From: Clostridiales bacterium
GTDB lineage: Bacteria > Bacillota > Clostridia > Christensenellales > Pumilibacteraceae
Length of the DNA stretch: 64,000 bases
Assembly: GCA_029066805.1 (NCBI GenBank)
Contig: JAIEFT010000044.1
Span: forward strand, 1 to 64,000
Direction of reading: 5' to 3'
This document shows, in pieces, positions 33,509 through 41,608 of this stretch. How positions within the stretch are numbered: the stretch's first letter is position 1; each line of letters begins with the position of its first letter. Below the pieces are notes generated by a model. It saw only the letters and a program-made list of their open reading frames with translations, had not been told where the DNA came from and made no database searches. A program made the position numbers and the translations under genes.

Positions 33509-34352
33509 AACACTGGACGAGGAGCGCGCGCTGTACGGGCTCGAATATGTTCAAGTAGAAAACTGCAAATTCAGCGGTCCTGCCGACGGCGAGAGCGCGC
33601 TAAAGGAATGCGGCACGGTGGAAGCAAAGAACAGCTATTTTGATTTGCGCTATCCGCTGTGGCACGACCGCGCCGTCACGCTTGATAATTGCGAGCTTAC
33701 CGGCAATTGCCGAGCAGCGCTTTGGTATTCCCAAAACATCAATATAGTAAATTCCAAGCTGCACGGAATAAAGGCGCTTAGAGAATGCAAAAATTCCGTC
33801 ATACGCGACTGTGACATAATTTCGCCCGAGTTCGGGTGGTTCTCGGACGGAATTAGGCTAACCGACAGCTCCGCCACCAGCGAATACTTTATGCTGAATG
33901 CAAAAAACCTTGCTTTGCGGCGTTTGGACTTTAAGGGTAAGTATTCCTTTCAGTACGTTGAAGGAGCTATTATCATGGATAGCACGCTGCATACCAAGGA
34001 CGCGTTTTGGCATAGCAAAAACGTTACGGTGGAAAACTGCATCGTGATAGGCGAGTATCTTGGTTGGTACAGCAAGAATTTGACGTTTAAAAACTGTACG
34101 ATAATAGGCACGCAGCCGCTTTGCTATTGCAAAAACCTGAAGCTTATAGACTGCGTCATGCAGGAAACCGACCTAAGCTTCGAACGGTCGGAGGTTTGCG
34201 CCGTGCTCCGCGGCAAGATCGACAGCATTAAGAACCCGACAAAAGGCGTTATAAAAGCGCCGGAGGTGGGCGAGATAATCCGTGACGATCCCAACGCAAA
34301 GTGCAAGATACTTATCGATCCCAATCTTTTGCGTGGCAGAAAACATGACTGA
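33486..34352 (+). CDS. DUF3737 family right-handed beta-helix protein
   Basis: 288 residues, cytoplasmic. The sequence is a run of short parallel-beta repeats built on alternating N, C and hydrophobic positions (VQVENCKFSGPADGESALKE, VTLDNCELTGNCRAALWYS, VENCIVIGEYLGWYSKNLTF). This is the pattern of the DUF3737 family seen in many gut Firmicutes; no catalytic role is known. It overlaps the preceding bPH gene by 23 bases and the following alkyltransferase gene by 8, forming one operon. Confidence 0.85.
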   Translation: MSTIIENKTLDEERALYGLEYVQVENCKFSGPADGESALKECGTVEAKNSYFDLRYPLWHDRAVTLDNCELTGNCRAALWYSQNINIVNSKLHGIKALRECKNSVIRDCDIISPEFGWFSDGIRLTDSSATSEYFMLNAKNLALRRLDFKGKYSFQYVEGAIIMDSTLHTKDAFWHSKNVTVENCIVIGEYLGWYSKNLTFKNCTIIGTQPLCYCKNLKLIDCVMQETDLSFERSEVCAVLRGKIDSIKNPTKGVIKAPEVGEIIRDDPNAKCKILIDPNLLRGRKHD

Positions 34353-34674
34353 CACAACCGATACGAATGTCAGTAAGTTCGCCGCCGACGTGTATAAAGC
34401 GGTGAGCGAAATTCCAAAGGGCAAGGTGGCGACTTATGCGCAGGTCGCGCTTATGAGCGCACACCGCGGCGCGGCGCGTGCTGTCGGCAATGCCTTGCAC
34501 GTAAACCCGTTTTTCGGCAGCGTGCCCTGTCACAGGGTGGTAAACGCCTCGGGGAGGCTCGCGCCCGACTTCGCGTTCGGCGGGGCACGGCAGCAACAGC
34601 GCATGCTGGAAGACGAGGGCGTAGTGGTGAAAGACGGCAAGGTCGATTTATCCGTCTATCAGTGGCGAGGGTAA
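34345..34674 (+). CDS. methylated-DNA-protein cysteine methyltransferase domain protein
   Basis: 109 residues, only the C-terminal DNA-binding/catalytic domain of the family. Seen: VSEIPKGKVATYAQVALMS near residue 18 and the active-site motif PCHRVV near 56 with the acceptor Cys present, then FGGARQQQRMLEDEGV. With the Cys kept it should accept alkyl groups from O6-alkylguanine, unlike ATL proteins that have Trp. The lack of the N-terminal domain is common in short members. The start at 34345 overlaps the end of the DUF3737 gene. Confidence 0.87.
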   Translation: MTDTTDTNVSKFAADVYKAVSEIPKGKVATYAQVALMSAHRGAARAVGNALHVNPFFGSVPCHRVVNASGRLAPDFAFGGARQQQRMLEDEGVVVKDGKVDLSVYQWRG

Positions 34675-34675
34675 G

Positions 34676-34790
34676 AGAAGTGAATAGATAAGAGTGAATA
34701 GTGACGGACTGCGCACTCCGTGCGCCCTTATTAATAAAAATTTTTTCCGTCATTCTTATCTCTTATCTTGTATTTCTTATTTTTTATCTA
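34676..34790. repeat. family B palindromic repeat, copy 2
   Basis: GATAAGAGTGAATAGTGACGG (34685-34705, two parts) is mirrored by CCGTCATTCTT then ATCTCTTATC (34750-34768). The centre reads GGACTGCGCACTCCGTGCGC. It lies between the convergent alkyltransferase and Fe-ADH-like genes and may serve as a transcript end. Confidence 0.75.
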
Positions 34791-34813
34791 AATTCTAAAT
34801 TCTGCATTATTGA

Positions 34814-35953
34814 TTATACTACGTATTTCTCAAGTTTCCCTGCTTGCTTTAAAAAAGAGAGCAGGGAATTTGATTTAAATACGTCGGGCGCGAGCGCAAC
34901 GCACAGCGGCGCGTCGGTTTTGTCTAAAACGGTCTTTAGACTGTACCCGTCGTCCGGATACAGGCGCTTAAAGACCTGCCACGCCGCCGACCTGCGCTTT
35001 GCTATGTCGTACAGCATGCGCAATAGCTCGGTGCGGAATTCGTTTACACGATACTCGCAAAGCTTTAGTCTTTGCGGCGAGTATATGGGCGAAACTGCAA
35101 CGCACGCGCGGCGTATATCCGCGCCCAAATATTCGCACACGCTGTCTATGCGTTTGTTGTTGTTCGGCGGAAAATCGAACGACTTTTGCGTGAGGCTCTT
35201 TATGTAAAAATCCGTGACGTACGCGCCGAACAGCATTTCGGTCTCGCCGCGCATGCCGTACGGTCTGCCCTCGGCGGCGCACAGCATGCGGTGCGCTTCC
35301 GCCGCTTGCGCAGCGCCCGACGCGTGCAAAAGCTGCGGATATTCCGTTACGATTTCCGCCGCGCAGCGCCCTGCGTTCACCAATGCTTTTGCCTGCGCGG
35401 AAACGTCCTTTTCGGCGGATCTCAGCTCGGTCGTAAGCGATGTTATCAGTCGGGAAATCTCGTCCGCCGCAGCGCTTTCAGGACGCTGCCCGTTCATTCT
35501 AGCGCCGAACGAAGCGTCAAACGAGCATAGGTCGAGCGACACGATTTCGCCGAACAGTGAGGCGTGGTTTGAGTGCGCTTTTCTATAGTCAAATGCGACG
35601 GCATGCGGTTTTTCGCCTGTCACGAGCCGCGCAAACGATTTAATTTCCGTGCGGTAAACGCTACAAACTGCGGCGCAGTGCGAGTGAGTGGGGAGCAGTA
35701 TAAGCTTTTTGTGCGGAATTTTTCGCGCCGCCGCAAACTCGGCTTCGCCGCCGCAAGCGATACTTACGTCGGCGTTGTTTTCGGTGACGCGATATCCTGC
35801 GCGCAAAAATAAATCGGCGCTTTCAAAGCCGATCAACCGCACCGTACTGCCCTCGGGTGCGACCGCCTTTAGCGCGGTCATAACGTCGTCAAAGTACAGG
35901 GTTTTCTGTTCCGCGTGCGTTATTTCGTTTGTATCTTCCAATGCAGTCGACAT
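34814..35953 (-). CDS. divergent iron-containing alcohol dehydrogenase / glycerol-1-phosphate dehydrogenase-like protein
   Basis: 379 residues. The layout loosely follows the Fe-ADH/G1PDH fold: an N-terminal Rossmann-like half with VSIACGGEAEF near residue 75 in place of the usual GGGS motif, LILLPTHS near 95 where family members have a 'PTxxS' nucleotide motif, and a helical half with SGAAQAAEAHRML near 225, where an EH metal-ligand pair would be expected, then RGETEMLFG. Key glycines and metal ligands are only partly kept, so activity is doubtful. TATAAT on the minus strand (35965-35960) ends 7 bases before the ATG and there is no Shine-Dalgarno site. Single gene. Confidence 0.5.
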   Translation of the reverse strand: MSTALEDTNEITHAEQKTLYFDDVMTALKAVAPEGSTVRLIGFESADLFLRAGYRVTENNADVSIACGGEAEFAAARKIPHKKLILLPTHSHCAAVCSVYRTEIKSFARLVTGEKPHAVAFDYRKAHSNHASLFGEIVSLDLCSFDASFGARMNGQRPESAAADEISRLITSLTTELRSAEKDVSAQAKALVNAGRCAAEIVTEYPQLLHASGAAQAAEAHRMLCAAEGRPYGMRGETEMLFGAYVTDFYIKSLTQKSFDFPPNNNKRIDSVCEYLGADIRRACVAVSPIYSPQRLKLCEYRVNEFRTELLRMLYDIAKRRSAAWQVFKRLYPDDGYSLKTVLDKTDAPLCVALAPDVFKSNSLLSFLKQAGKLEKYVV

Positions 35954-35959
35954 AACGAT

Positions 35960-35965
35960 ATTATA
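35960..35965 (-). promoter_or_regulatory. -10 box 7 bases before the Fe-ADH-like start codon
   Basis: Perfect TATAAT on the minus strand with N6 before the ATG at 35953. The -35 region is weak (CCGACA at a 19-base spacer). Confidence 0.55.
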
Positions 35966-35977
35966 ACAAAGCGGCAA

Positions 35978-36163
35978 AGTCGAATGTCGGCTTTGATTAG
36001 CAACTTTTATACACTTATGTCGTACTGCAGATAAAAATTTTTAATCAAATTCTAATGTTGTACTTATGGATTTTTCATGTTAAATGTTGTAAAATGGTAT
36101 TAGCAGACGTGTTGACCGCGAGTGTGCCCGTAAAAATGTATCTCTCGGGGTTGAACGCCCGCC
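35978..36163. other. gap between two minus-strand genes, nothing recognised
   Basis: 186 bases between the Fe-ADH-like gene and yyaC. The sequence around 36029-36080 is AT-rich; no gene, clear terminator or repeat family was seen. Confidence 0.4.
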
Positions 36164-36691
36164 TTACTGTAGGCATCGGATTATGCGTTCGGCTATTTCG
36201 CTTGCCAGTGCGTAAACAGTGCCGAGTCTGACTGCGGACAGCGGTGTTTTGTGCGGGTCGGTCACGGTTGCGGTAATGGAAACGTCGCCTACCTTTGGCA
36301 GCTTTTTGCCGTCGGCGCTGCCCGGCGCAATCGAGCCGAACGCAATTCGTATTTTGCCGACGTCGGAGAGCCGTCCGACGGACGAATCGATTGCGAGAAC
36401 CTTTTTGTCGCCGTGCACGTCCTTTATATGCCCAATCGCGTCCTTCAGGTTAAGCGCGGTAACAGGCGAGGACAGCGTTCCGTATACCACGGCGTCGGCT
36501 TTGCGCTCTACCAGCATTTGCCCGACTATCGGACCGAGGCAATCGCCGGTCACGCGGTCAGAGCCGATGCACAGCACGATAGGCTGCTTGCCGAGCACAG
36601 TAAAGGCACATTCAAACTCGAAGTCGCGTTCTTGTGCCGTTTGCGCGGAAGTCATAGGTGTTTCGGACATTATAAAATCGTTGTAAGGCAT
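36164..36691 (-). CDS. yyaC: YyaC-family spore protein (DUF1256)
   Basis: 175 residues. The family core is clear: VLCIGSDRVTGDCLGPIVGQ near residue 39, YGTLSSPVTALNL near 69, VLAIDSSVGR near 98 and the stretch KLPKVGDVSITATV. The fold resembles hydrogenase-maturation proteases. YyaC is a sporulation-associated protein of uncertain substrate. The first in-frame ATG is 36691; 36670 and 36655 are alternatives, as no ribosome site decides. It is divergent from the cvpA-like gene. Confidence 0.85.
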   Translation of the reverse strand: MPYNDFIMSETPMTSAQTAQERDFEFECAFTVLGKQPIVLCIGSDRVTGDCLGPIVGQMLVERKADAVVYGTLSSPVTALNLKDAIGHIKDVHGDKKVLAIDSSVGRLSDVGKIRIAFGSIAPGSADGKKLPKVGDVSITATVTDPHKTPLSAVRLGTVYALASEIAERIIRCLQ

Positions 36692-36791
36692 GATCGGAGT
36701 TTTGCCGCTTTGCGCGCCGATTATACCAAAACCTTAGAGATGGGGTTTATAAATATCGTATCAAGGCAATAAATAATCGGAGGTATTACGT

Positions 36792-38258
36792 ATGTCTTGG
36801 ATTGATGTAGCAATATTAGCCGCAGTGGTTCTGGTTGGAGTCATCGGAATATTCAGGGGCGTTCAAAAGAGCGCGGTTGCATTAGGCGCGTTTCTTGTAT
36901 CGTTCATCCTGGCGTTCTTCCTTGCCAACGTCATTGCGGAAGCTATGCTCGGCATTGACGGCATTAAGATGTTTGTGCTGGGCGACGGAGTGGGCGAGGG
37001 CGCGCAGTGGTCGCTTGCCAAATGGATTTACAGCGGAATCAACGGAATACAGGACGATAAATCGTTTATATTTGTCAACTTCTACAAGCCCATTTACGAT
37101 ATTGTTAACAGCGCGCAAGTCGCTATACCTGCCGGTGCGGGAGTATCGCCCCAAGCCGTCGGCTTCTCTATGTACGGCGCGTTCATGATACTTTCAGCCA
37201 TTTGCGGCGTGGGCATATTCATAATAGTGCGTTTCCTGCTGATAATCGTAACAGTCATTATTAAGTCGTTTATCGGCAAAAAGAAAACGGCGCTCAGCCG
37301 TGTGTTCGGATTTGTGCTCGGCGCAGTGCGCGGCGCGCTGTGGATGTTTGCAATAACCGTCGTGTTCAGCTGCTTCGGCGGTTACACATTCGTGTCGGGC
37401 ATTCAGTCTATGGAAAACGAGTACGAAAACAACGCCGTTGTGTGCGGTTACTTTAACGAATGGGCGTACGGATTGCGCAACAAGCTGCTCCTGCCCGATA
37501 GGGACGCTTACGGCAGGATCGTGGAAATGGTCTACAAAAAACAAGCCGGCACAGACCCCAATGCCGAGCCGCTCCCGTACGAGAGACTTAGAGTGTTTGT
37601 CGGTGCGAGCAATGCCGGATACGATACTAACCCGTGGAGCATAACCGAACAAAAGAAACGCGCGTTCGACGAGTCCGTCGCAGGCGGCAAAGAACGCACC
37701 GCAAGCGAGTTTGCAAAGACCGGATTTGACGCCGCTATTCAAGCGATTCTCGATTACAACAAAGCCATTTACGAAAAAATAGGCAATATGTCCGACGCAG
37801 ACCTGAGCAAATTGTCCACCGACGAATTCAAGAAGATGGCGGATTTGTTCGACAACAATTCGGAAAACGACAATGTAAACATGCGTATGGATAACCTGTG
37901 GAAAGCGTTGCGCGACTATGAACGCGACTACGCTACGCTTCCCGACAAGAACGCGCCCAATGCTGAAAGCATATTTAACAGCACGCTTAGCGGCGACTAC
38001 AACGCAGTCAAGCTCGCATGGAATGATTTAAAGAGCAAATACTCGGCTTACGAGGAATTGTTCGGTGCGTTCCCCAATAACGAACTTCCCGAAAGAAAAA
38101 CGTATGACGAAGCTGTGGAAGCAGCTAAGACGCCTCCGATCGTCAAGCCCGAAGACGAGAGTGGCAAACCCAAGGACGAAGAAAGCAAGCCCGAAAACGA
38201 GGGAAGTAAACCCGAAGATGAGGGAGAAAAATCCGAGTCGAGCGGCGACGGCGAATAA
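36792..38258 (+). CDS. CvpA-family membrane protein with long C-terminal extension
   Basis: 488 residues. The first 200 residues form four membrane helices with the CvpA pattern WIDVAILAAVVLVGVIGIFR, then GVQKSAVALGAF, and a later VFGFVLGAVRGALWMF. The remaining 290 residues are unlike CvpA: a helical, charged domain and a low-complexity acidic tail of repeats based on KPEDE, PKDEE and KPENE. CvpA proteins are linked to colicin V export and surface processes in other bacteria; the role here is unknown. TCGGAGGT gives a strong start, and a terminator follows. Confidence 0.75.
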   Translation: MSWIDVAILAAVVLVGVIGIFRGVQKSAVALGAFLVSFILAFFLANVIAEAMLGIDGIKMFVLGDGVGEGAQWSLAKWIYSGINGIQDDKSFIFVNFYKPIYDIVNSAQVAIPAGAGVSPQAVGFSMYGAFMILSAICGVGIFIIVRFLLIIVTVIIKSFIGKKKTALSRVFGFVLGAVRGALWMFAITVVFSCFGGYTFVSGIQSMENEYENNAVVCGYFNEWAYGLRNKLLLPDRDAYGRIVEMVYKKQAGTDPNAEPLPYERLRVFVGASNAGYDTNPWSITEQKKRAFDESVAGGKERTASEFAKTGFDAAIQAILDYNKAIYEKIGNMSDADLSKLSTDEFKKMADLFDNNSENDNVNMRMDNLWKALRDYERDYATLPDKNAPNAESIFNSTLSGDYNAVKLAWNDLKSKYSAYEELFGAFPNNELPERKTYDEAVEAAKTPPIVKPEDESGKPKDEESKPENEGSKPEDEGEKSESSGDGE

Positions 38259-38271
38259 TAATACACCAAGC

Positions 38272-38300
38272 AAAGCCTTTGCTTATGCAATGGCTTTTTT
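38272..38300 (+). terminator. rho-independent terminator
   Basis: AAAGCCTTTGC (38272-38282) pairs with GCAATGGCTTT (38287-38297) with one mismatch, loop TTAT, then TTT. Confidence 0.75.
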
Positions 38301-38413
38301 CGTGCTTGAAAACAATCGACAATAATTGCGGTAAAAGGTCATAAACGCAGTGATACCCGACATATTATACATAGTAAAATATTGTATAATCATGTACATA
38401 TAAGCGGTGGTGT

Positions 38414-39625
38414 ATGCTGTACGAGAAAAAGATGTTGATACTGTCGGGCGAGGGCAAGGGCGTCGTGCTTATAGAAAAGAGCGCGCGCGGACTGCGGTTT
38501 TCGCTGAGTACCTTTGATATGCCCACATGCGGCGAGCTCAAGGCGGGCGTAATCACGCGCAAGGCCGTATTTGTGCGCGACCTGCCGCAGCGCGACAATC
38601 CGTCGGCGGTGTTTATTGTGGAGGCGGACGATGTAAGCGATTTGCACTTTGCCGTGTTTGACGCCAAGCTCAGATTGTACGGCACAAACGGCAAGCGCAT
38701 GTGGGAATCAAACGTCATGGACTTGCTGTGCAAAAACGACCGCAAAGCGCAGATAGACGACTCTCCGCAGCTTGCCGCGCTTCCGCCGATTTCTACGCCG
38801 CCAAAAGTGCTGCCAATGCCCGACGGCACGGGTATTCCGCAGTCGCGGCTGGAGCTGTACGGCGACGAGCAGATAGCCGAGAGCAATTTTTACACGCCTA
38901 TCGACTTACAGGCGCATTTGCCCAAGGTGGATAAGTTCTTGGAAGAGCCGCGTGTTCTTGACGGGCTTGCGCCTATGATAGAGCGGCATGCGCCCGCGCT
39001 TGAAACTACAGCTATATTCGACGTGCAAGAGGTGACGGAAGAGGCCGCTGCGCCTGCCGAAAACGACGGAAAAAAAGAGGGGCTTGAAATGAACATCAAT
39101 CACGGTAAAGCAGAAGTGACCGTTGCGCCCGCGCGCGCCGCAGAACAGAGCGAGGACGGCGCAATGCCCGCTGCGGCGGCAGCGGCGGATTTTTCCGCTC
39201 GTCCGTGCGATATGGAGGCGCGGTGGTTACTGTCGCGATCTAAGCGCACGGTTAGAATCGAGAGCGCGGCTGTTAAGCCGGTAGTGTCCGATGCGCAAAA
39301 GGTTAAGCCGCTGCGAGAAGTGTCGTTTATCGAGCGCGCGGCTGCCGACGTAGAAAAGCTGTTTGACAATGCCGAAAAGGACGAAAAGCTGTGCGCGATG
39401 CTCCCCGATATCGCTTGGGTCAAAGTGCCTATCGACAATAACGTAATTTCGGTAGGGCGCGGCGGTAACGACTTTTTGTGCTATGCCGTGTTCGGCACGT
39501 ACGAAAAAGTTTCGCCGCTCGGCGACGAGGCTCAGTGGCTGCCCGAAAACAAGAGTATTCCCACAGGCAAGGGCTACTGGTTGATTTTTCAGAGCCTTAA
39601 GGATGGAAAGATAATAGCGAATTAA
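38414..39625 (+). CDS. uncharacterised protein upstream of spoIIR
   Basis: 403 residues with no signal peptide. The N-terminal 105 residues form a beta-rich domain (MLYEKKMLILSGEGKGVVLI). A long disordered middle rich in Ala, Pro and Glu (residues 120-295) follows, then a conserved-looking C-terminal domain (WVKVPIDNNVISVGRGGNDF and GTYEKVSPLG, ending FQSLKDGKI). I do not recognise a family. It precedes the sporulation genes spoIIR, sleB and ypeB, so a sporulation or envelope role is possible. TATAAT at 38385-38390 and a weak GGTGG site precede the ATG. Confidence 0.7.
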   Translation: MLYEKKMLILSGEGKGVVLIEKSARGLRFSLSTFDMPTCGELKAGVITRKAVFVRDLPQRDNPSAVFIVEADDVSDLHFAVFDAKLRLYGTNGKRMWESNVMDLLCKNDRKAQIDDSPQLAALPPISTPPKVLPMPDGTGIPQSRLELYGDEQIAESNFYTPIDLQAHLPKVDKFLEEPRVLDGLAPMIERHAPALETTAIFDVQEVTEEAAAPAENDGKKEGLEMNINHGKAEVTVAPARAAEQSEDGAMPAAAAAADFSARPCDMEARWLLSRSKRTVRIESAAVKPVVSDAQKVKPLREVSFIERAAADVEKLFDNAEKDEKLCAMLPDIAWVKVPIDNNVISVGRGGNDFLCYAVFGTYEKVSPLGDEAQWLPENKSIPTGKGYWLIFQSLKDGKIIAN

Positions 39626-39712
39626 GAATTAAGAATGCAGAATTAGGCGGCGAAGCCGCAACCGATATCACTCTGACGCAGGCAGAATTAAATTCTACAT
39701 TCTGCATTGTAT
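39626..39712. repeat. AT-rich inverted repeat (family C)
   Basis: AAGAATGCAGAATTA (39631-39645) is mirrored by TAAATTCTACATTCTGCATT (39689-39708). A small inner hairpin reads GGCGGCGAAGCCGC. Similar GCAGAATTAAGAATTC-type repeats lie at 12.6, 17.5, 41.5, 47.3, 49.0 and 55.1 kb. Confidence 0.65.
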
Positions 39713-39743
39713 AAATCCCATACACATGGTAATAATCGTATGT

Positions 39744-40271
39744 ATGGAAAAAACAGTAAAAATCATTAAAAGAAGCGTATGCGTATTATTGTCGGTCGTA
39801 ATAATTTTTTGTATTTCGGCTATATTTTTGGGTTGTAAAGATAATAATACCTATGACGGCGAATTGCTGCGATTGCATATTCGCGCCAACTCCAACGACA
39901 CCGCCGACCAAGCGGTCAAGCTGAAGGTGCGCGACGCAATCAACGCATATATCACGGACAACATTGACAAGTCCACTTTTTCCGAAGCGTATGCCGAGAT
40001 AGAAAAGCATTTGGACAAGCTTTCCGCTATTGCCGATTATACGCTTCGCGCTAACGGCTACAACTACGGCGCAACGGCGCGACTGTCCAACGAGTACTTT
40101 CCGTCGCGCATGTATCACGACGTAACAGTGCCCGAGGGGTTCTACGACGCGCTCATAATCGAGCTGGGTAGCGGTACGGGCGACAACTGGTGGTGCGTAA
40201 TCTATCCGCCGCTGTGCTACGGCGAGGACTTTAAGTACAAGTCGTTCTTTGCGGAGCTGTTCGGCGGTTAA
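39744..40271 (+). CDS. spoIIR: stage II sporulation protein R
   Basis: 175 residues. An N-terminal membrane or signal segment (VCVLLSVVIIFCISAIFL) is followed by the SpoIIR core: LRLHIRANSNDTADQAVKLK near residue 43 and, at the C-terminal end, ELGSGTGDNWWCVIYPPLCY. SpoIIR is made in the forespore and secreted, and it triggers SpoIIGA to process pro-sigma-E in the mother cell. The start is uncertain: ATG 39744 lies 9 bases after a TAATAA box with TTGTAT 17 bases upstream; ATG 39726 is also in frame. Neither has a ribosome site. Confidence 0.92.
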   Translation: MEKTVKIIKRSVCVLLSVVIIFCISAIFLGCKDNNTYDGELLRLHIRANSNDTADQAVKLKVRDAINAYITDNIDKSTFSEAYAEIEKHLDKLSAIADYTLRANGYNYGATARLSNEYFPSRMYHDVTVPEGFYDALIIELGSGTGDNWWCVIYPPLCYGEDFKYKSFFAELFGG

Positions 40272-40315
40272 GATATAAAGCGAAAATTCGTCGATTAAAC
40301 AAAAGGGAAAAACTT

Positions 40316-41461
40316 ATGACACAAACGAAAAAACGCGCGCAACTCTCTATACTTATTGCTACGTTGTTTACTGTGCTTGCGGTATTGACTTTGCTCCCCG
40401 CAACGCCTGCTTACGCAGATATTGTAAACGGCAACACCTACGGCAATGTCGCCGCCGTTCAGGCGCGGCTGTCTACGCTCGGCTATTACTCGTCCACCAT
40501 AGACGGCAGATGGGGCAGTCGCACCACAACCGCCGTTAAAAAGTTCCAGTCGGACAACGGGCTGAAAGCCGATGGTATTGTCGGCGCTACCACGGCGAAC
40601 AGACTAAAAGTCAAGCTGCCCGTATCGGGCGGTATCAGCTACGGCAAGACCGATTTCAACGTCGCCGCAGTGCAGGCTCGACTAAAGACGTACGGCTACT
40701 ACACCGGCACGGTTGACGGCATGTGGGGCAACGGCACGCTGCGCGCGGTGCTTAGGTATCAGTCGGACAAAGGTATGACCGTGGACGGCGTGGTGGGCAG
40801 CTCTACTGCCGCCAAGCTCGGCATAACGCTTTCCAAAACGGCAAAAAGCGGTGGGATATCCAAGGGCAAGACATCCGCTAACGTAAAAGCTGTTCAGGCC
40901 GCACTAAAGAGCGCGGGATATTATAAGTCTGCCGTCGACGGCGCTTGGGGCAGGCGCACTATGTGCGCGGTCATGCATTTCCAGTCGGACTGCGGTTTGA
41001 CCGTGGACGGTGTTGTCGGCAGCGGCACTGAAAAAAAGCTCGGTATAAGCTTGTCGTCGGGCGGCGGTTCGACCGGTTCGACGGGCACGGGCACTACGTC
41101 CAATATATCGGACAGCGACCTTAACCTTTTGGCGCGATGCGTGTACGGAGAGTCGCGCGGCGAGCCGTACAACGGTCAGGTGGCGGTTGCGGCAGTCGTC
41201 CTTAATCGCGTCAGATCGAGCAAGTTCCCCAACTCTATTTACGGCGTTATCTATCAAAAGGGTGCGTTCACCGCAGTGGACGACGGACAGATAAACCTTA
41301 CGCCCAACGAGTCGGCATATAACGCCGCGCGCGACGCGCTCAACGGTTGGGACCCTACGGGCGGCTGTCTGTATTACTATAATCCCGCGACTGCTACTTC
41401 AAGCTGGATTTGGTCGCTGACGGTTCACATCAAAATCGGTAAACACAATTTCGCTTTATAA
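40316..41461 (+). CDS. sleB: spore cortex-lytic enzyme SleB with three peptidoglycan-binding domains
   Basis: 381 residues. A signal peptide (to about TPAYA near residue 34) is followed by three peptidoglycan-binding type 1 repeats of about 70 residues (VQARLSTLGYYSSTIDG, VQARLKTYGYYTGTVDG, VQAALKSAGYYKSAVDG). A Gly/Ser/Thr linker leads to the hydrolase_2 catalytic domain, LARCVYGESRGEPYNGQVAV near residue 270, where the Glu is the expected catalytic residue. SleB cleaves muramic-lactam cortex during germination. Most SleB proteins have one binding domain, so three are notable. ypeB follows. Confidence 0.92.
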   Translation: MTQTKKRAQLSILIATLFTVLAVLTLLPATPAYADIVNGNTYGNVAAVQARLSTLGYYSSTIDGRWGSRTTTAVKKFQSDNGLKADGIVGATTANRLKVKLPVSGGISYGKTDFNVAAVQARLKTYGYYTGTVDGMWGNGTLRAVLRYQSDKGMTVDGVVGSSTAAKLGITLSKTAKSGGISKGKTSANVKAVQAALKSAGYYKSAVDGAWGRRTMCAVMHFQSDCGLTVDGVVGSGTEKKLGISLSSGGGSTGSTGTGTTSNISDSDLNLLARCVYGESRGEPYNGQVAVAAVVLNRVRSSKFPNSIYGVIYQKGAFTAVDDGQINLTPNESAYNAARDALNGWDPTGGCLYYYNPATATSSWIWSLTVHIKIGKHNFAL

Positions 41462-41463
41462 TT

Positions 41464-41580
41464 TTAATGCAGAATTATGAATGCAGAATGCAGAATGAAA
41501 TAAGGATAGAATTAAAATAATAATGGCGCGAAGCGCATTCCGAAATTCTTAATTCTGCATTCTTAATTCTTATTTTGATT
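41464..41580. repeat. AT-rich inverted repeat (family C)
   Basis: AATGCAGAATTATGAATGCA (41466-41485) is mirrored by AATTCTGCATTCTTAATTC near 41551-41570. The centre includes the small hairpin ATGGCGCGAAGCGCAT. It separates sleB from ypeB without a clear terminator. Confidence 0.65.
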
Positions 41581-41608
41581 ATTGAAAATACTAATAAAAG
41601 AGGAAAAT

